DNA from: Shouchella patagoniensis
GTDB lineage: Bacteria; Bacillota; Bacilli; Bacillales; Bacillaceae_D
Assembly: GCF_002019705.1 (NCBI RefSeq)
Contig: NZ_KV917377.1
Span: forward strand, 2,416,565-2,480,564
Length of the DNA stretch: 64,000 nucleotides
Direction: 5' to 3'
The notes under the pieces were generated by a model. The model had not been told where the DNA came from. It made no database searches and saw only the letters and a program-made list of their open reading frames with translations. Every line of letters begins with the position of its first letter. Position 1 is the stretch's first letter. The translations under genes and the position numbers were made by a program. Of this stretch, positions 25,325 through 33,772 are shown piece by piece.

Positions 25325-25356
25325 AGAGAAACCCTTGATTTAACAAGGGTTTCTCT
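25325..25356 (-). terminator. Probable fabZ terminator
   Basis: AGAGAAACCCTTG pairs perfectly with CAAGGGTTTCTCT; the minus-strand side continues T-rich (TATTTG). It lies some 180 bases past fabZ. Confidence 0.55.
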
Positions 25357-25532
25357 CGGCGCAAGCGCTTTATCTAGATCGTCAAAAAAGATGTGAATTA
25401 ATGAGTTATTTCTGTCCGCAGTCTTGGAAATTGAAGCAATTAGACAACCAAACACATTCGTGCTTGGTTGCCTTCTTCCATTCAAACTTAGTTGCAACAT
25501 GAATGGCATCTCCATGGCTATCCCTCTAATGA

Positions 25533-25961
25533 TTAAGCCTCTTTAAATGCAAATGTCATATCCGCCTGTGCTGCAACTTCACCTTCCACATAAGCAACAC
25601 CCTTTGCTTTTACAACCGGGCCTTTCATCCTTGTAATCTCAACTTCTAAACGTAGTTGATCACCGGGGCGGACTGGCCTTTTAAATTTACAGCCATCAAT
25701 GGCGGCAAATAAACCAATTTTGTCTGTCCCTTCATGGGCTTTTGCTACGGTTAACCCAGCCACTTGTGCAAGTGATTCAACAATTAACACTCCTGGCATA
25801 ACAGCATAGCTCGGGAAGTGTCCATTAAAAAACTCTTCATTTGCCGTCACATTCTTTATTCCAACAGCGCTTTTTCCTGCTTCCAGTTCAACCACTTTAT
25901 CCACCAATAAAAAAGGGTAGCGGTGGGGTATTAATGCTTTAATTTCCTCGATATTTAACAT
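25533..25961 (-). CDS. fabZ: 3-hydroxyacyl-[ACP] dehydratase FabZ
   Basis: A 142-residue hot-dog-fold enzyme. The catalytic motif is complete: [21 protein letters not shown] holds the active His and Glu, and [10 protein letters not shown] opens the protein. It dehydrates beta-hydroxyacyl-ACP in type II fatty-acid synthesis. The ATG with AGGAGG was preferred over an upstream in-frame start. In B. subtilis fabZ directly follows flhP; here it is about 3 kb further on, with an azoreductase, an esterase and a ger remnant between. Confidence 0.95.
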   Translation of the reverse strand: MLNIEEIKALIPHRYPFLLVDKVVELEAGKSAVGIKNVTANEEFFNGHFPSYAVMPGVLIVESLAQVAGLTVAKAHEGTDKIGLFAAIDGCKFKRPVRPGDQLRLEVEITRMKGPVVKAKGVAYVEGEVAAQADMTFAFKEA

Positions 25962-26025
25962 CGTAAAGCCTCCTAATTCATGCAATACGCTTATTTTACC
26001 ATATTTGTTCAGCTATTTTTCATTA

Positions 26026-26054
26026 ATGAAAGAATGATCAATATCAACTATACT
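26026..26054 (+). promoter_or_regulatory. Likely SigA promoter of the esterase gene
   Basis: ATGAAA, 17-base spacer, TATACT, about 22 bases before the TTG start. Confidence 0.5.
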
Positions 26055-26076
26055 GGAGAAAAAGGAGTTTTCTATT

Positions 26077-26835
26077 TTGGCACTGTTACAAATGCAATTC
26101 TTATCTGAAGCAATCGGAAAACAAACGTCGGTTTCCATTCTACTACCAGATGACATACAACCACCTTATAAGACGCTCTATTTATTTCATGGATGGAGTG
26201 ACGACCATTCTGCTTGGATGCGTCATTCAGCCATCGAACAATATGCCAAACGCGAACAAATTGCCGTTATTATGCCAGACGTAGGTCTTAGTTATTATAC
26301 AGACATGGTATATGGGGGGCGTTATTATACATACATTTCGAAAGAACTCCCTGCCCGTATGGAACGTGAATTTTCTCTTTCCACTAAGAGAGAAGATCGT
26401 TATGTCGCCGGATTGTCGATGGGCGGCTTTGGTGCGTTAAAATGGGCATTAAACGAACCAAATCACTTCGCAGCTGCCGCAAGTTTTTCAGGCGCATTGA
26501 TCATTGAGGAACTATTAAAGATCCATAAGCAAACAGGCAACCATACGCGTAAGCCGTTTATGCAAGCAATCTTCGGCAAAGAATTAAATGTTGAAGCGAC
26601 TGGCGGGAACTTAATTAAACGTATCGAAACACAAACAAAAGCCCTCCCCCCGCTATATCAATACTGCGGAACGGAAGACTTTGTTTACGACTTGAATCGA
26701 CTCTTTCGTGACCAAGCAAGATCGCTTCATGCCGACATTTACTACCAAGAAGGCCCTGGTGACCATACATGGGATTACTGGGATGCACGTATCGATGAGT
26801 GGTTGCATCAATTGCGCACAGACAACTTACTCTAA
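26077..26835 (+). CDS. Alpha/beta-hydrolase esterase, esterase D / tributyrin esterase type
   Basis: A 252-residue alpha/beta hydrolase. The nucleophile is Ser114 in AGLSMGGFGA; YLFHGWSDDHSAWMR near residue 35 forms the oxyanion region, and GTEDFVYD and GPGDHTWDYWD near the end supply the Asp and His. The family (EstA, FrmB-like) cuts short-chain esters or S-formylglutathione. The TTG start is supported by AAGGAG at nine bases; the next ATG is five codons in. It is convergent with azoR, with one base between the stop codons. Confidence 0.85.
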   Translation: MALLQMQFLSEAIGKQTSVSILLPDDIQPPYKTLYLFHGWSDDHSAWMRHSAIEQYAKREQIAVIMPDVGLSYYTDMVYGGRYYTYISKELPARMEREFSLSTKREDRYVAGLSMGGFGALKWALNEPNHFAAAASFSGALIIEELLKIHKQTGNHTRKPFMQAIFGKELNVEATGGNLIKRIETQTKALPPLYQYCGTEDFVYDLNRLFRDQARSLHADIYYQEGPGDHTWDYWDARIDEWLHQLRTDNLL

Positions 26836-26836
26836 C

Positions 26837-27463
26837 TTAAAACTGTGCCGCTGCTTCTCTTACCTGGCCAAGACCAGTTTCTATAATTGTTTCAGACTGG
26901 TCTGGTGCAGCGTTATGCCCTTCAATAACAAGTTCTGTCGGGTTGATAATGCCCCAAAGTGAAACCGTTTGACGGACAAGTTTCATCGCCATTTCCGCAC
27001 TTTCCATCGGTGTTCCTTCTGAATAAAGCCCCCCACGCGCTGTCAACAAAGCCATCGTTTTATCTCCAACTAGTCCAACTGGTCCCGTTTCTGTATATCG
27101 GAATGTTTTACCCGCTTGTGCTAAATAAGATAAGTAGGTAATCATTGGGGCTGGCACGGTGAAATTCCAAAGAGGAAAGGAGAAAACAACTTTATCAGCT
27201 TTCATAAACTGTTCCTGATACCCTTCAATCGTCTCAACCAGCGTTTTTTCGTTTGTATCTAGCTCCATACCCCGGGCTTTTTTATATTGAGCTGTAATCG
27301 CGTCATTTCCGTAATAAGGAAGTTCTTCCTTAAACAAGTTAAGCTCCATTACTGTATCTTCGGGATGCTCCAATTTATATGTCTTTAGAAATTGATTGTA
27401 CATTTTTACGCTTACGCCCTGTTCTAAGCGGTCGCTTGCGTTAATCATTAATACTGTTTTCAA
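26837..27463 (-). CDS. azoR: FMN-dependent NADH-azoreductase
   Basis: A 208-residue flavodoxin-like quinone/azo reductase. The FMN-binding segments (FSFPLWNFTVPAPMITYLSYLAQAGKTF and LLTARGG) are clear. These enzymes reduce quinones and azo dyes by two electrons and protect against electrophile stress. The TTG start is chosen for its AGGAGG eight bases upstream and gives the usual family length. An inverted repeat sits about 90 bases upstream and may be the operator of a redox-sensing repressor. Confidence 0.9.
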   Translation of the reverse strand: MKTVLMINASDRLEQGVSVKMYNQFLKTYKLEHPEDTVMELNLFKEELPYYGNDAITAQYKKARGMELDTNEKTLVETIEGYQEQFMKADKVVFSFPLWNFTVPAPMITYLSYLAQAGKTFRYTETGPVGLVGDKTMALLTARGGLYSEGTPMESAEMAMKLVRQTVSLWGIINPTELVIEGHNAAPDQSETIIETGLGQVREAAAQF

Positions 27464-27547
27464 TGAAAAAACCTCCTGATGTAAAAAAGAATACGATTTC
27501 CATTGTATCGTACTCATCTATCACGTACAGTAGGCACTTTTAAGAAA

Positions 27548-27570
27548 GATAGTATACTAAAGATACTATC
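27548..27570. promoter_or_regulatory. Inverted repeat upstream of azoR
   Basis: GATAGTAT-N7-ATACTATC, a perfect 8-bp inverted repeat about 90 bases before azoR. B. subtilis azoreductase genes are controlled by the MarR/DUF24-type repressors YodB and CatR, which bind repeats of TACTAT/ATAGTA type, so this may be such an operator. Confidence 0.4.
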
Positions 27571-28445
27571 TACTGACTTACACCTGACTCAATGATTTTT
27601 GTGATTACTTGAATGTCGAGGTCATGCTCCTTATAGATCTCATACCATTTCTCTTCAGTCATCCCTTCTCGTTCGATTTGACGAGCACCAAATCCAATTG
27701 GATCAATTTTTCCCTTCCATTAAAGCTGAAGCAGTTCGATCTGGCCTTTCTGTATATCTTGATTTGTGGGAATACAGAAGAACTATCTTCTAGCACTTGG
27801 AGCAATGTTGACGAGTCAGGCAACTGATCCAATTGCAAATCAGTAATTCGCTGAATGACCGTCTGGACATTTTCCGCATTTGCAATCGAATGACAATAAA
27901 CAACATACACACTTGTCTTTGAACCTGAACCGACCGTAAATTTCTTCATATATAAATCGGTGGATGGAATTCTCCTGCGTAGTAAATTAATATTTACCTC
28001 TACCGTTTCGATAAACGATTCCTTGGAACCAAACACACTAAACTCTATTTCCGGAACAGTTATTTCCCTATCCTCTTGATACGCCAAGTCAACAAGGAGA
28101 TTGCATGGTTTGCCGCCTGCTATAAACCGTAAGAGCAGACTTCCTCTCAACAGTTCGAGGTCGGCATGTTCTGCATCACGACAGTGCTGGATATTCGCGG
28201 TATAAAGCGCATTTTTCACAAGGTCATATGTAAAAACTTCCAGTTGCTTTATTGCCCAAAAAACTCTCGGTCCAATTTTTTGCATATCAACCATTGATTG
28301 AAAATAATAGATTTGCATCACCTGACCACTTTTACTACGCTCGGTTTCCTCAATAAAATCTCCAGATTTTCTAGCCTTTTTTAATACTTCTTCGAGCGTT
28401 TCCATTTTGGGGAACGTCTGTATCTTTGGTTTTTTTGAATGCCAT
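27570..28445 (-). pseudogene. Collapsed germinant-receptor operon: GerA N-terminal part joined to GerC C-terminus
   Basis: The ATG at 28445 has a good AGGAG site. Removing one A from a seven-A run (28430-28436) gives MAFKKPKIQTFPKMETLEEVL, a normal GerA-subunit start. GerA-family sequence follows (GSKESFIETVEVNINLLRRRI, SKTSVYVVYCHSIA). A single extra base near 27758 breaks FPQIK-YTERPDRTASALMEGK. Directly after, the sequence becomes KIDPIGFGARQIE...WYEIY...VITKIIESGVS, the C-terminal end of a Ger(x)C lipoprotein. So two frameshifts and one deletion removed the rest of gerA, all of gerB and most of gerC. A SigG-like promoter survives. It cannot make a functional spore germinant receptor. Confidence 0.85.
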
Positions 28446-28476
28446 GAAAGAGACGCTCCTATCCTTTATTTTGCTT

Positions 28477-28506
28477 TAGTATGCGGAAGTCATAGCAATT
28501 CATACA
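28477..28506 (-). promoter_or_regulatory. SigG-like promoter of the ger remnant
   Basis: Minus strand TGTATG, 17-base spacer, CATACTA. The -10 matches the forespore SigG consensus perfectly, as expected for a germinant-receptor operon. Confidence 0.5.
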
Positions 28507-28533
28507 AAAAAAGAGACTGACATAGTCAGTCTC
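28504..28533 (-). terminator. Terminator of the flhO-flhP-epuA operon
   Basis: A perfect GAGACTGAC / GTCAGTCTC stem followed by seven Ts on the minus strand; it overlaps the end of the epuA-like gene. Confidence 0.85.
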
Positions 28534-29206
28534 CTCGAATCGTATCAATAATGCCATACCATAATTCCGGGTTTAGAACATCCCATACGTTGTCTCCATT
28601 CCCTATAACCCCAAAACCAATAATCAGACCAGCCATTAAGGCTGCTCCTCCTAATACAACTATAATAATCAGACGGAGCCATATGGGAATTAAACGAATT
28701 CGCTCGCGTTTATAAGGGTAAGAGTGACGTTCTTTTTCTTCTTCTTCCAGTAAACGCTGCTCTTCTTTGCGCTTAATACGACTTGCAACCTGTTCTTCTT
28801 TTTGACCATCCTCTAAAAGAGGTTGCGCTTCGCCCTCAAGCTCAATTTGTTTCTGTTCATCAGATGTCAAAGGGACAGAGCCACCCTCGGCAGGAGAATT
28901 ATCATCATCGACGAGTAATTCGCCGTCTTCTGATCCAAGCCCCTCCTGAACGGCAGGTCTTGTCTCTTCCTGAATGATAGGCAACTCTTTTTTCTCTTCA
29001 TCTTCTCTTTGAGCTGAAGATTGAGCTTTTTTATTCGTACCATTTCCATCTTCTTTATCTGACTCGGCTCGTGGCGCCTCGTTACTTGTAACGTTCATGT
29101 TTTCGTTCTGTTTACCTTCTTTTGTCAATTCATCGCTAGAATCTTGCTCTGATTGCAAAGAAGAGCGCTTCGTTTTGTCTGGATCTTCTGTTGCCAAGCG
29201 CGCCAC
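28526..29206 (-). CDS. EpuA-family membrane protein ('RNA polymerase subunit beta' annotation) with acidic tail
   Basis: A 226-residue protein with a long, hydrophilic Glu/Asp/Gln-rich N-terminal region (about 1-165) and a C-terminal EpuA domain: a basic RIRLIPIWLRL segment, one membrane helix (about 174-197), then IGFGVIGNGDNVWDVLNPELW. The domain is often labelled DNA-directed RNA polymerase subunit beta in databases, but only because of gene linkage; its function is unknown. It lies eight bases after flhP, at the end of the mbl-flhO-flhP cluster where relatives are usually found. The N-terminal extension is unusually long. Confidence 0.75.
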   Translation of the reverse strand: MARLATEDPDKTKRSSLQSEQDSSDELTKEGKQNENMNVTSNEAPRAESDKEDGNGTNKKAQSSAQREDEEKKELPIIQEETRPAVQEGLGSEDGELLVDDDNSPAEGGSVPLTSDEQKQIELEGEAQPLLEDGQKEEQVASRIKRKEEQRLLEEEEKERHSYPYKRERIRLIPIWLRLIIIVVLGGAALMAGLIIGFGVIGNGDNVWDVLNPELWYGIIDTIRGD

Positions 29207-29214
29207 CTCCTGTC

Positions 29215-30000
29215 TTAACGGCGAATAGTGTTTACGAGTCCAGCCATATCATCTGAGAACGTAAACGCTCTTGCCTGAAATTGCATTTGGCGTTGAGTTG
29301 CCATAAGATCAGCCATTTCCTGGCCAATATCGACATTGGCAGCTTCAATTGATTTTTGTTGGATCTGTTCTGTAGCTGGACCAATCGCTTCAGCGTATAC
29401 ACCTACCGATTCAGCGGAGAACTGATTCTCACCAACTGCTTCAAGAGCTTGGGGCCGATCAACTCGCGTTATACCAAATGTTCCGATGGCTTGTTCTCTA
29501 CCATCAGCGAGTTGGGCGACTAATTGGCCGCCTCTCCACTCAAGGGATGATGTGTTTGCGGGAAGTGTCATTGGTTCCCCTACTTCATTAAGAACACGGT
29601 CGCCATTTTTCGTTACTAGCTGAAGAATTCCTCCAGGTGTTTCAGAATAGTAAAATGACCCGTCTCTTGTTAAACGCTCACCTGCTCCTGTCTCAATAGT
29701 ATAGAAGAGGTTAGGTTCGGTCAAGGCAAAATCCAGTTCACGACCGGTCTCTTGTAAAGCTCCTTGTGCAGTGGAAAGCTGTGTCTGCGCAGGCTTTGAG
29801 CCAGTCCCAACACGCAGACCATGAGGTGTTAGACGACTTTCATTTGGCTGGTTTAGATATTCTGATGATAACACATCAGCAAATGTTACAGAACGCCCTT
29901 TAAAACCTGGAGTATTGGCATTCGCGATATTATTTGAGATCGTATCTATTTTTTTTTGCAACTGATTAAGCGTTGCTGCCGAAGCAAATCCCGAAATCAT
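29215..30000 (-). CDS. flhP: Flagellar hook-basal body protein FlhP
   Basis: A 261-residue FlgG/FlgF-type rod protein. The N-terminus (QLQKKIDTISNNIANANTPGFKG) and C-terminus (EAANVDIGQEMADLMATQRQMQFQARAF) carry the paired helices that polymerise in the flagellar rod. It lies 13 bases after flhO. Its place next to mbl rather than in the fla/che operon is the normal Bacillus arrangement. Confidence 0.93.
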   Translation of the reverse strand: MISGFASAATLNQLQKKIDTISNNIANANTPGFKGRSVTFADVLSSEYLNQPNESRLTPHGLRVGTGSKPAQTQLSTAQGALQETGRELDFALTEPNLFYTIETGAGERLTRDGSFYYSETPGGILQLVTKNGDRVLNEVGEPMTLPANTSSLEWRGGQLVAQLADGREQAIGTFGITRVDRPQALEAVGENQFSAESVGVYAEAIGPATEQIQQKSIEAANVDIGQEMADLMATQRQMQFQARAFTFSDDMAGLVNTIRR

Positions 30001-30013
30001 TGTTTCCCCTCCC

Positions 30014-30811
30014 CTACGTTAAACGGCCAACTTCATTAACCGCTTTTTCTAAACTGTGATCATAAGCTTGCAGTACCTTTTGGTTTGCTTCAAACATTCT
30101 GTATGTGCTTAACATTTCATTCATTGTTTGAGCTGTATCCACATTGCTGTTTTCAAGTGCTTGTTGTTGCAATTGAAAAGCGATTGCACCATTGCCATAG
30201 GCGGTAGGTAGCGGCTCCTCTTCCGTTCGATAGAGACCATCTCCATCCTTTTCAAGGATGTTTGTATTTTCCGCAAACACAACTTGAATCGTACCACGAT
30301 CTTCGCCATCTACAAGAACCGTCCCACCTGATTCTACTTGAAACGAATCGCCATCAACTTGAATCGGGTTACCGTCAATTCCTTGAACCAAATAGCCGCT
30401 TGCTGTTGCTAATCGACCTTCTGCATCCGTTTGAAAATTGCCGTTTCGTGTATAACGCTCACCGTTTTCTGTCGCGACACTAAACAACACTGCTTGATTG
30501 TCTGTTGTGCCGGCTTGCAGTAAGGCAAGGTCTGTTGCACTGCCTGTCTGTCTTACATCTCCTTGGCGAATGTTTGTGAGCTGTTCTTGCATGTATACAG
30601 CCGTTGAAAGCGCGCCAATAGGTTGTTTATTTTGCAAGTTCCCTGCTTGACTTGAGTTCGCTTGCATAAGCATCGTTGGAAATGAACGTGCTACACCTTG
30701 ATCGGCTTTAAAGCCAGGTGTTTCTGCGTTTGCTAAATTATGAGTAAGCATATTTTGACGGTACTGAGCAGAAAGCATGCCGCTTGCCGCCGTATAGAAT
30801 CCCTTTAACAT
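30014..30811 (-). CDS. flhO: Flagellar hook-basal body protein FlhO
   Basis: A 265-residue rod-type protein with the conserved start MLKGFYTAASGMLSAQYRQNMLTHN-like region (rod signature LANAETPGFKAD at about residue 27) and the C-terminal ALENSNVDTAQTMNEMLSTYR helix. FlhO and FlhP are thought to form the distal rod of the flagellar basal body. It starts 12 bases after mbl and is probably co-transcribed with it. Confidence 0.93.
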   Translation of the reverse strand: MLKGFYTAASGMLSAQYRQNMLTHNLANAETPGFKADQGVARSFPTMLMQANSSQAGNLQNKQPIGALSTAVYMQEQLTNIRQGDVRQTGSATDLALLQAGTTDNQAVLFSVATENGERYTRNGNFQTDAEGRLATASGYLVQGIDGNPIQVDGDSFQVESGGTVLVDGEDRGTIQVVFAENTNILEKDGDGLYRTEEEPLPTAYGNGAIAFQLQQQALENSNVDTAQTMNEMLSTYRMFEANQKVLQAYDHSLEKAVNEVGRLT

Positions 30812-30822
30812 AACGTCCTCCC

Positions 30823-31827
30823 TTATATTTGAACGCGCTTGCTCGACATCTTGTCCAAATTCTCTAGCATAATTCCCGTTCCTCTAGCTACACAATGCAT
30901 TGGTTCCTCTGCAATGATCACAGGAATCTTTAATTCTTCCGCAAGTAATGTATCCATACCATGCATAAGCGCGCCGCCACCTGTCAGCATGACGCCACGG
31001 TCAATAATATCGGCAGAAAGCTCTGGTGGTGTTTTTTCTAGCACTTGCTTTGCTGCTTGCACAATATAAGCAACCGACTCAACCAAGGATACTTCTATTT
31101 CTTTTGATGTAATCGTAATATTGCGAGGAAGACCCGTAACCATATCTCGTCCCCGGATCTCCATTTCTTCCGAGCGTGCACCTGGAAATACTGTAGCTAC
31201 TTGTTTTTTTATTTCTTCTGAAGTCCTTTCGCCAATAAGAAGCTTGTACTGTTTTTTTATATAAGACAAAATATCAGAGTCGAAACGATCCCCTGCTACC
31301 TTTATCGAAGAAGCTGTCACTACATCTCCCATTGAGAGAACAGCGACATCTGTTGTGCCGCCACCAATATCGACGACCATATTTCCGCTTGGCTGGAAGA
31401 TATCCATCCCAGCTCCTATGGCCGCCACCTTTGGTTCTTCTTCAAGATAAACATTCTTACCGCCGCTTTTTTCCACAGCTTCACGAATCGCTTTTTGTTC
31501 AACCGATGTGATATTTGTTGGGCAACAAACTAAGATACGTGGCTTTGAGAATAAACCTTTCACATTGATTTTATCCAAGAAATGCTTCAACATGGACTCC
31601 GTCATTTCAAAGTTTGCAATTACTCCATCCTTCATTGGGCGAATAGCAACAATATTTCCAGGTGTACGTCCAACCATGCGAAAGGCTTCTTCTCCTACTG
31701 CAAGAACTCGATTTGCTCTTGTATCAAGTGCAACAACAGATGGCTCATCTAAAACAATCCCGCTTCCTTTAACATAAATAAGTACATTTGCTGTTCCTAA
31801 ATCAATTCCAATATCACGACCAAACAT
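30823..31827 (-). CDS. mbl: MreB-like actin homolog Mbl
   Basis: A 334-residue bacterial actin. Nucleotide-binding motifs are visible: GIDLGTANVLIYVKG (phosphate 1), VVDIGGGTTDVAVLS (phosphate 2) and MLTGGGALMHGMD (adenosine). It guides lateral wall synthesis during elongation. Its place between spoIIID and flhO identifies it as Mbl rather than MreB or MreBH. Confidence 0.95.
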   Translation of the reverse strand: MFGRDIGIDLGTANVLIYVKGSGIVLDEPSVVALDTRANRVLAVGEEAFRMVGRTPGNIVAIRPMKDGVIANFEMTESMLKHFLDKINVKGLFSKPRILVCCPTNITSVEQKAIREAVEKSGGKNVYLEEEPKVAAIGAGMDIFQPSGNMVVDIGGGTTDVAVLSMGDVVTASSIKVAGDRFDSDILSYIKKQYKLLIGERTSEEIKKQVATVFPGARSEEMEIRGRDMVTGLPRNITITSKEIEVSLVESVAYIVQAAKQVLEKTPPELSADIIDRGVMLTGGGALMHGMDTLLAEELKIPVIIAEEPMHCVARGTGIMLENLDKMSSKRVQI

Positions 31828-31992
31828 CTGTCCTTTTCCTCCTTATTGTTTCCATCTATTTATAAAAGTACGGTGCGTATAGGCTAGATTCATTATGTAT
31901 GGGTTCAAGTATATGGGTTTTTTGAAACACGCACTTTTACCTAGTATAAATAGTACCATAAACAAAGGAGAAAAAATGAATTTGTCTAAATT

Positions 31993-32280
31993 TTATCGCG
32001 GAGTTTTTGCGATTGGCTGATCAACGACTTCAATCGTTTTCTTATATTTGACCTTTGTCGCTTCACCACCCCGCAAGTGGCGAATAGACTTGTGGTACTC
32101 AAGAATTTCCTTTACGTCATTTGCAAGCTCCGGATTAATCTCCGGCAAACGCTCGGTAAGATCCTTGTGTACAGTACTCTTTGAGACACCAAATTCCTTT
32201 GCAATAGTTCGCACTGTTTTCTTTGTCTCAACAATGTACTTGCCAATCTTGATAGTTCGCTCTTTGATGTAATCGTGCAC
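31993..32280 (-). CDS. spoIIID: Sporulation transcription factor SpoIIID
   Basis: A 95-residue DNA-binding regulator nearly identical to SpoIIID over its helix-turn-helix (VRTIAKEFGVSKSTVHKDLTERLPEINPELA) and basic tail (HKSIRHLRGGEATKVKYKK). It acts in the mother cell with SigE. The GTG start (VHDYIKERTIKIG) fits the known protein; AGGGAGG lies upstream. A SigE-like promoter lies about 40 bases before the start. Confidence 0.95.
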   Translation of the reverse strand: MHDYIKERTIKIGKYIVETKKTVRTIAKEFGVSKSTVHKDLTERLPEINPELANDVKEILEYHKSIRHLRGGEATKVKYKKTIEVVDQPIAKTPR

Positions 32281-32318
32281 ACGACTCGCCTCCCTAGTTC
32301 TGTATAGGTGATTGGTAA

Positions 32319-32348
32319 AGTGTATTAAGAAGTCGCGCACGATATACC
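32319..32348 (-). promoter_or_regulatory. SigE-like promoter of spoIIID
   Basis: Minus strand GGTATAT, 15-base spacer, AATACACT, close to the mother-cell SigE consensus (-10 CATACANT). spoIIID is known to be SigE-dependent in B. subtilis. Confidence 0.55.
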
Positions 32349-32707
32349 ATATTTTCATAGGCCTTGCGTAATTTTAGGATTATTCACTTTTCTCCAATGA
32401 ACCTATTTGCTTTTATTTGATCGAAAATGCTTCTTTTTTGCCATCTAAAAAAGCACTCAACTAAATGTTTGTCGACTAGTCGACAAAGTCCGGGGAAATT
32501 GATGAAATTGTTCCCTTGAAAATCCTCGCTCCCGGTATATCCATCCTCCGGTACCGTTGAATGAGTCTCACAGACAAATTGAGGGTCTTATGTTCTTATG
32601 TAGGCTCTATCCCAAGCAAGAGTATCTGTGTATCCCTGTCGGTAGTTATAGATTATTTCATAGACATTGAATATGGGAATCTGATGAATTCCCCTTGAAT
32701 CCAACAT

Positions 32708-32743
32708 AAAAAATACCTTTGAGAGTTAACCTCAAAGGTATTC
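32708..32743 (-). terminator. Terminator of spoIIQ
   Basis: A perfect AATACCTTTGAG / CTCAAAGGTATT stem followed by T6 on the minus strand. Confidence 0.85.
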
Positions 32744-32760
32744 CAACTTTATAGTGATTT

Positions 32761-33600
32761 TTATTCCAATCCTGGAAGGTCTACTTGATCACTTGAAGGT
32801 TTTTCATTTTCGTCAGCATCTTTATCTTCTTTGTCAGATCCTTCAGCTGGTTTTTCGTTTTCTGGCTTTTTCTCATTTTCTGGTTTTTCATTTTCTTCCT
32901 TGTCCTTATCTTCACCAAGAGGGAAGTCAGCCAATAAATCTTCTGACGTTTTACCAAATGCATCATTCGGATTCATAGCGACGCCATCTTGACGAATCTC
33001 AAAGTGAACATGAACGCCAGCTTCTTCGTTATACGTATTGCTTCCAGCTTCCCCTAATACATCACCTTGCTCGATTTCAGCACCTTGTTGCACGTCAATT
33101 GCACTTAAACTTGAATAATGAGTTTTTAAGTCTCCGCCATGATCAATCTCTACTACAAAGCCTAGAGCAGAGTCTTTCATTGCTTTTGTAACCGTTCCAC
33201 TCATTGCAGCAACGACAGGGAATACTTCTTGATCTTTACTAGCTAAATCAATTCCTTTGTTCTCACGGTAAACATTGTCAAATAACACTAATGCTTCTGC
33301 CTGTTCTGATTCATCAGCTTGTGAATCAAAGAAGACACCTACTCGATCATAATTAGCTTCATCTTCAACTGGCATATGGACAGACTCTCCAGCAATTGTA
33401 ACTGGAACGCCCGGATCCTCTGTTGCTTGTCCAGGCTCTTCGCTTGGTGTTTGTTCCAGTTCAGCTTGTTCCTCTCCATTTTGCATAAAGAATACAGCAC
33501 TTAAAAGACCAGCAGCAACAGCTAAATAGACGGCAGGCAACAACCAACGTTTACGCATAAGATTTTGGATTTTGTTTGAAGAATTTTTTTCTTCTTTCAT
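32761..33600 (-). CDS. spoIIQ: Stage II sporulation protein SpoIIQ
   Basis: A 279-residue forespore membrane protein: one helix at about residues 19-39 and an outside LytM/M23 domain (about 85-220). It forms the channel joining forespore and mother cell by binding SpoIIIAH. The zinc site is incomplete: ENKGIDLAS has Asn where peptidases have the first His ligand, while VHVHFEIR is intact; a dead LytM site is known for Bacillus SpoIIQ. The last 55 residues are a run of Glu/Lys/Asp/Pro. It is in the usual murAA-spoIID-spoIIQ order. Confidence 0.92.
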   Translation of the reverse strand: MKEEKNSSNKIQNLMRKRWLLPAVYLAVAAGLLSAVFFMQNGEEQAELEQTPSEEPGQATEDPGVPVTIAGESVHMPVEDEANYDRVGVFFDSQADESEQAEALVLFDNVYRENKGIDLASKDQEVFPVVAAMSGTVTKAMKDSALGFVVEIDHGGDLKTHYSSLSAIDVQQGAEIEQGDVLGEAGSNTYNEEAGVHVHFEIRQDGVAMNPNDAFGKTSEDLLADFPLGEDKDKEENEKPENEKKPENEKPAEGSDKEDKDADENEKPSSDQVDLPGLE

Positions 33601-33732
33601 TTCTCATCACCTCTGACAACCATTCTGAGCAAATTACTAGAAATATATACATCGTTCCAATAATTTTTTTTCAAGTTGGTTGATCATAGGCGGCTTTGTG
33701 AATAAGCATCGTCCATTTCTTACTAACTAGTT

Positions 33733-33764
33733 AAAAAAACTGCTCTACTATTATAGAGCAGCAA
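33733..33764 (-). terminator. Terminator of spoIID
   Basis: CTGCTCTATAATAGTAGAGCAG forms a CTGCTCT / AGAGCAG stem followed by seven Ts on the minus strand. Confidence 0.8.
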
Positions 33765-33772
33765 AACGGCTA

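Larger units (their letters stand above)
25225..25532. other. 308-base gap with promoter and hairpins
   Basis: It holds the YhgE promoter, the terminator-like hairpin near 25325-25356, and a GGCAACCAAGCAC/GTGTTTGGTTGTC hairpin near 25440-25470. A frame of 78 codons runs through both hairpins and is not credible as a gene. Confidence 0.5.
32281..32760. other. 480-base gap between spoIIID and spoIIQ
   Basis: Contents: the spoIIID SigE-like promoter, a perfect 20-base palindrome at 32468-32487, and the spoIIQ terminator. Minus-strand frames of 67 codons (ending near 32379) and 39 codons (32707 to 32588) look mildly protein-like, but neither has a usable ribosome site or a relative I know; they may be a gene remnant. 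Confidence 0.4.

Noticed and set aside
25279-25515. 78-codon frame after fabZ on the minus strand
   Set aside because: It runs through two strong hairpins, has atypical composition and no known relative; most likely non-coding.
32468-32487. A third copy of the 49-nt hairpin repeat
   Set aside because: It shares the GTCGAC core and GACTTTGTC but not the loop or T-run, so it is reported as a palindrome only.
32588-32707. 39-codon frame after the spoIIQ terminator (MLDSRGIHQIPIF...)
   Set aside because: No ribosome site and no recognisable family, although the composition is protein-like.
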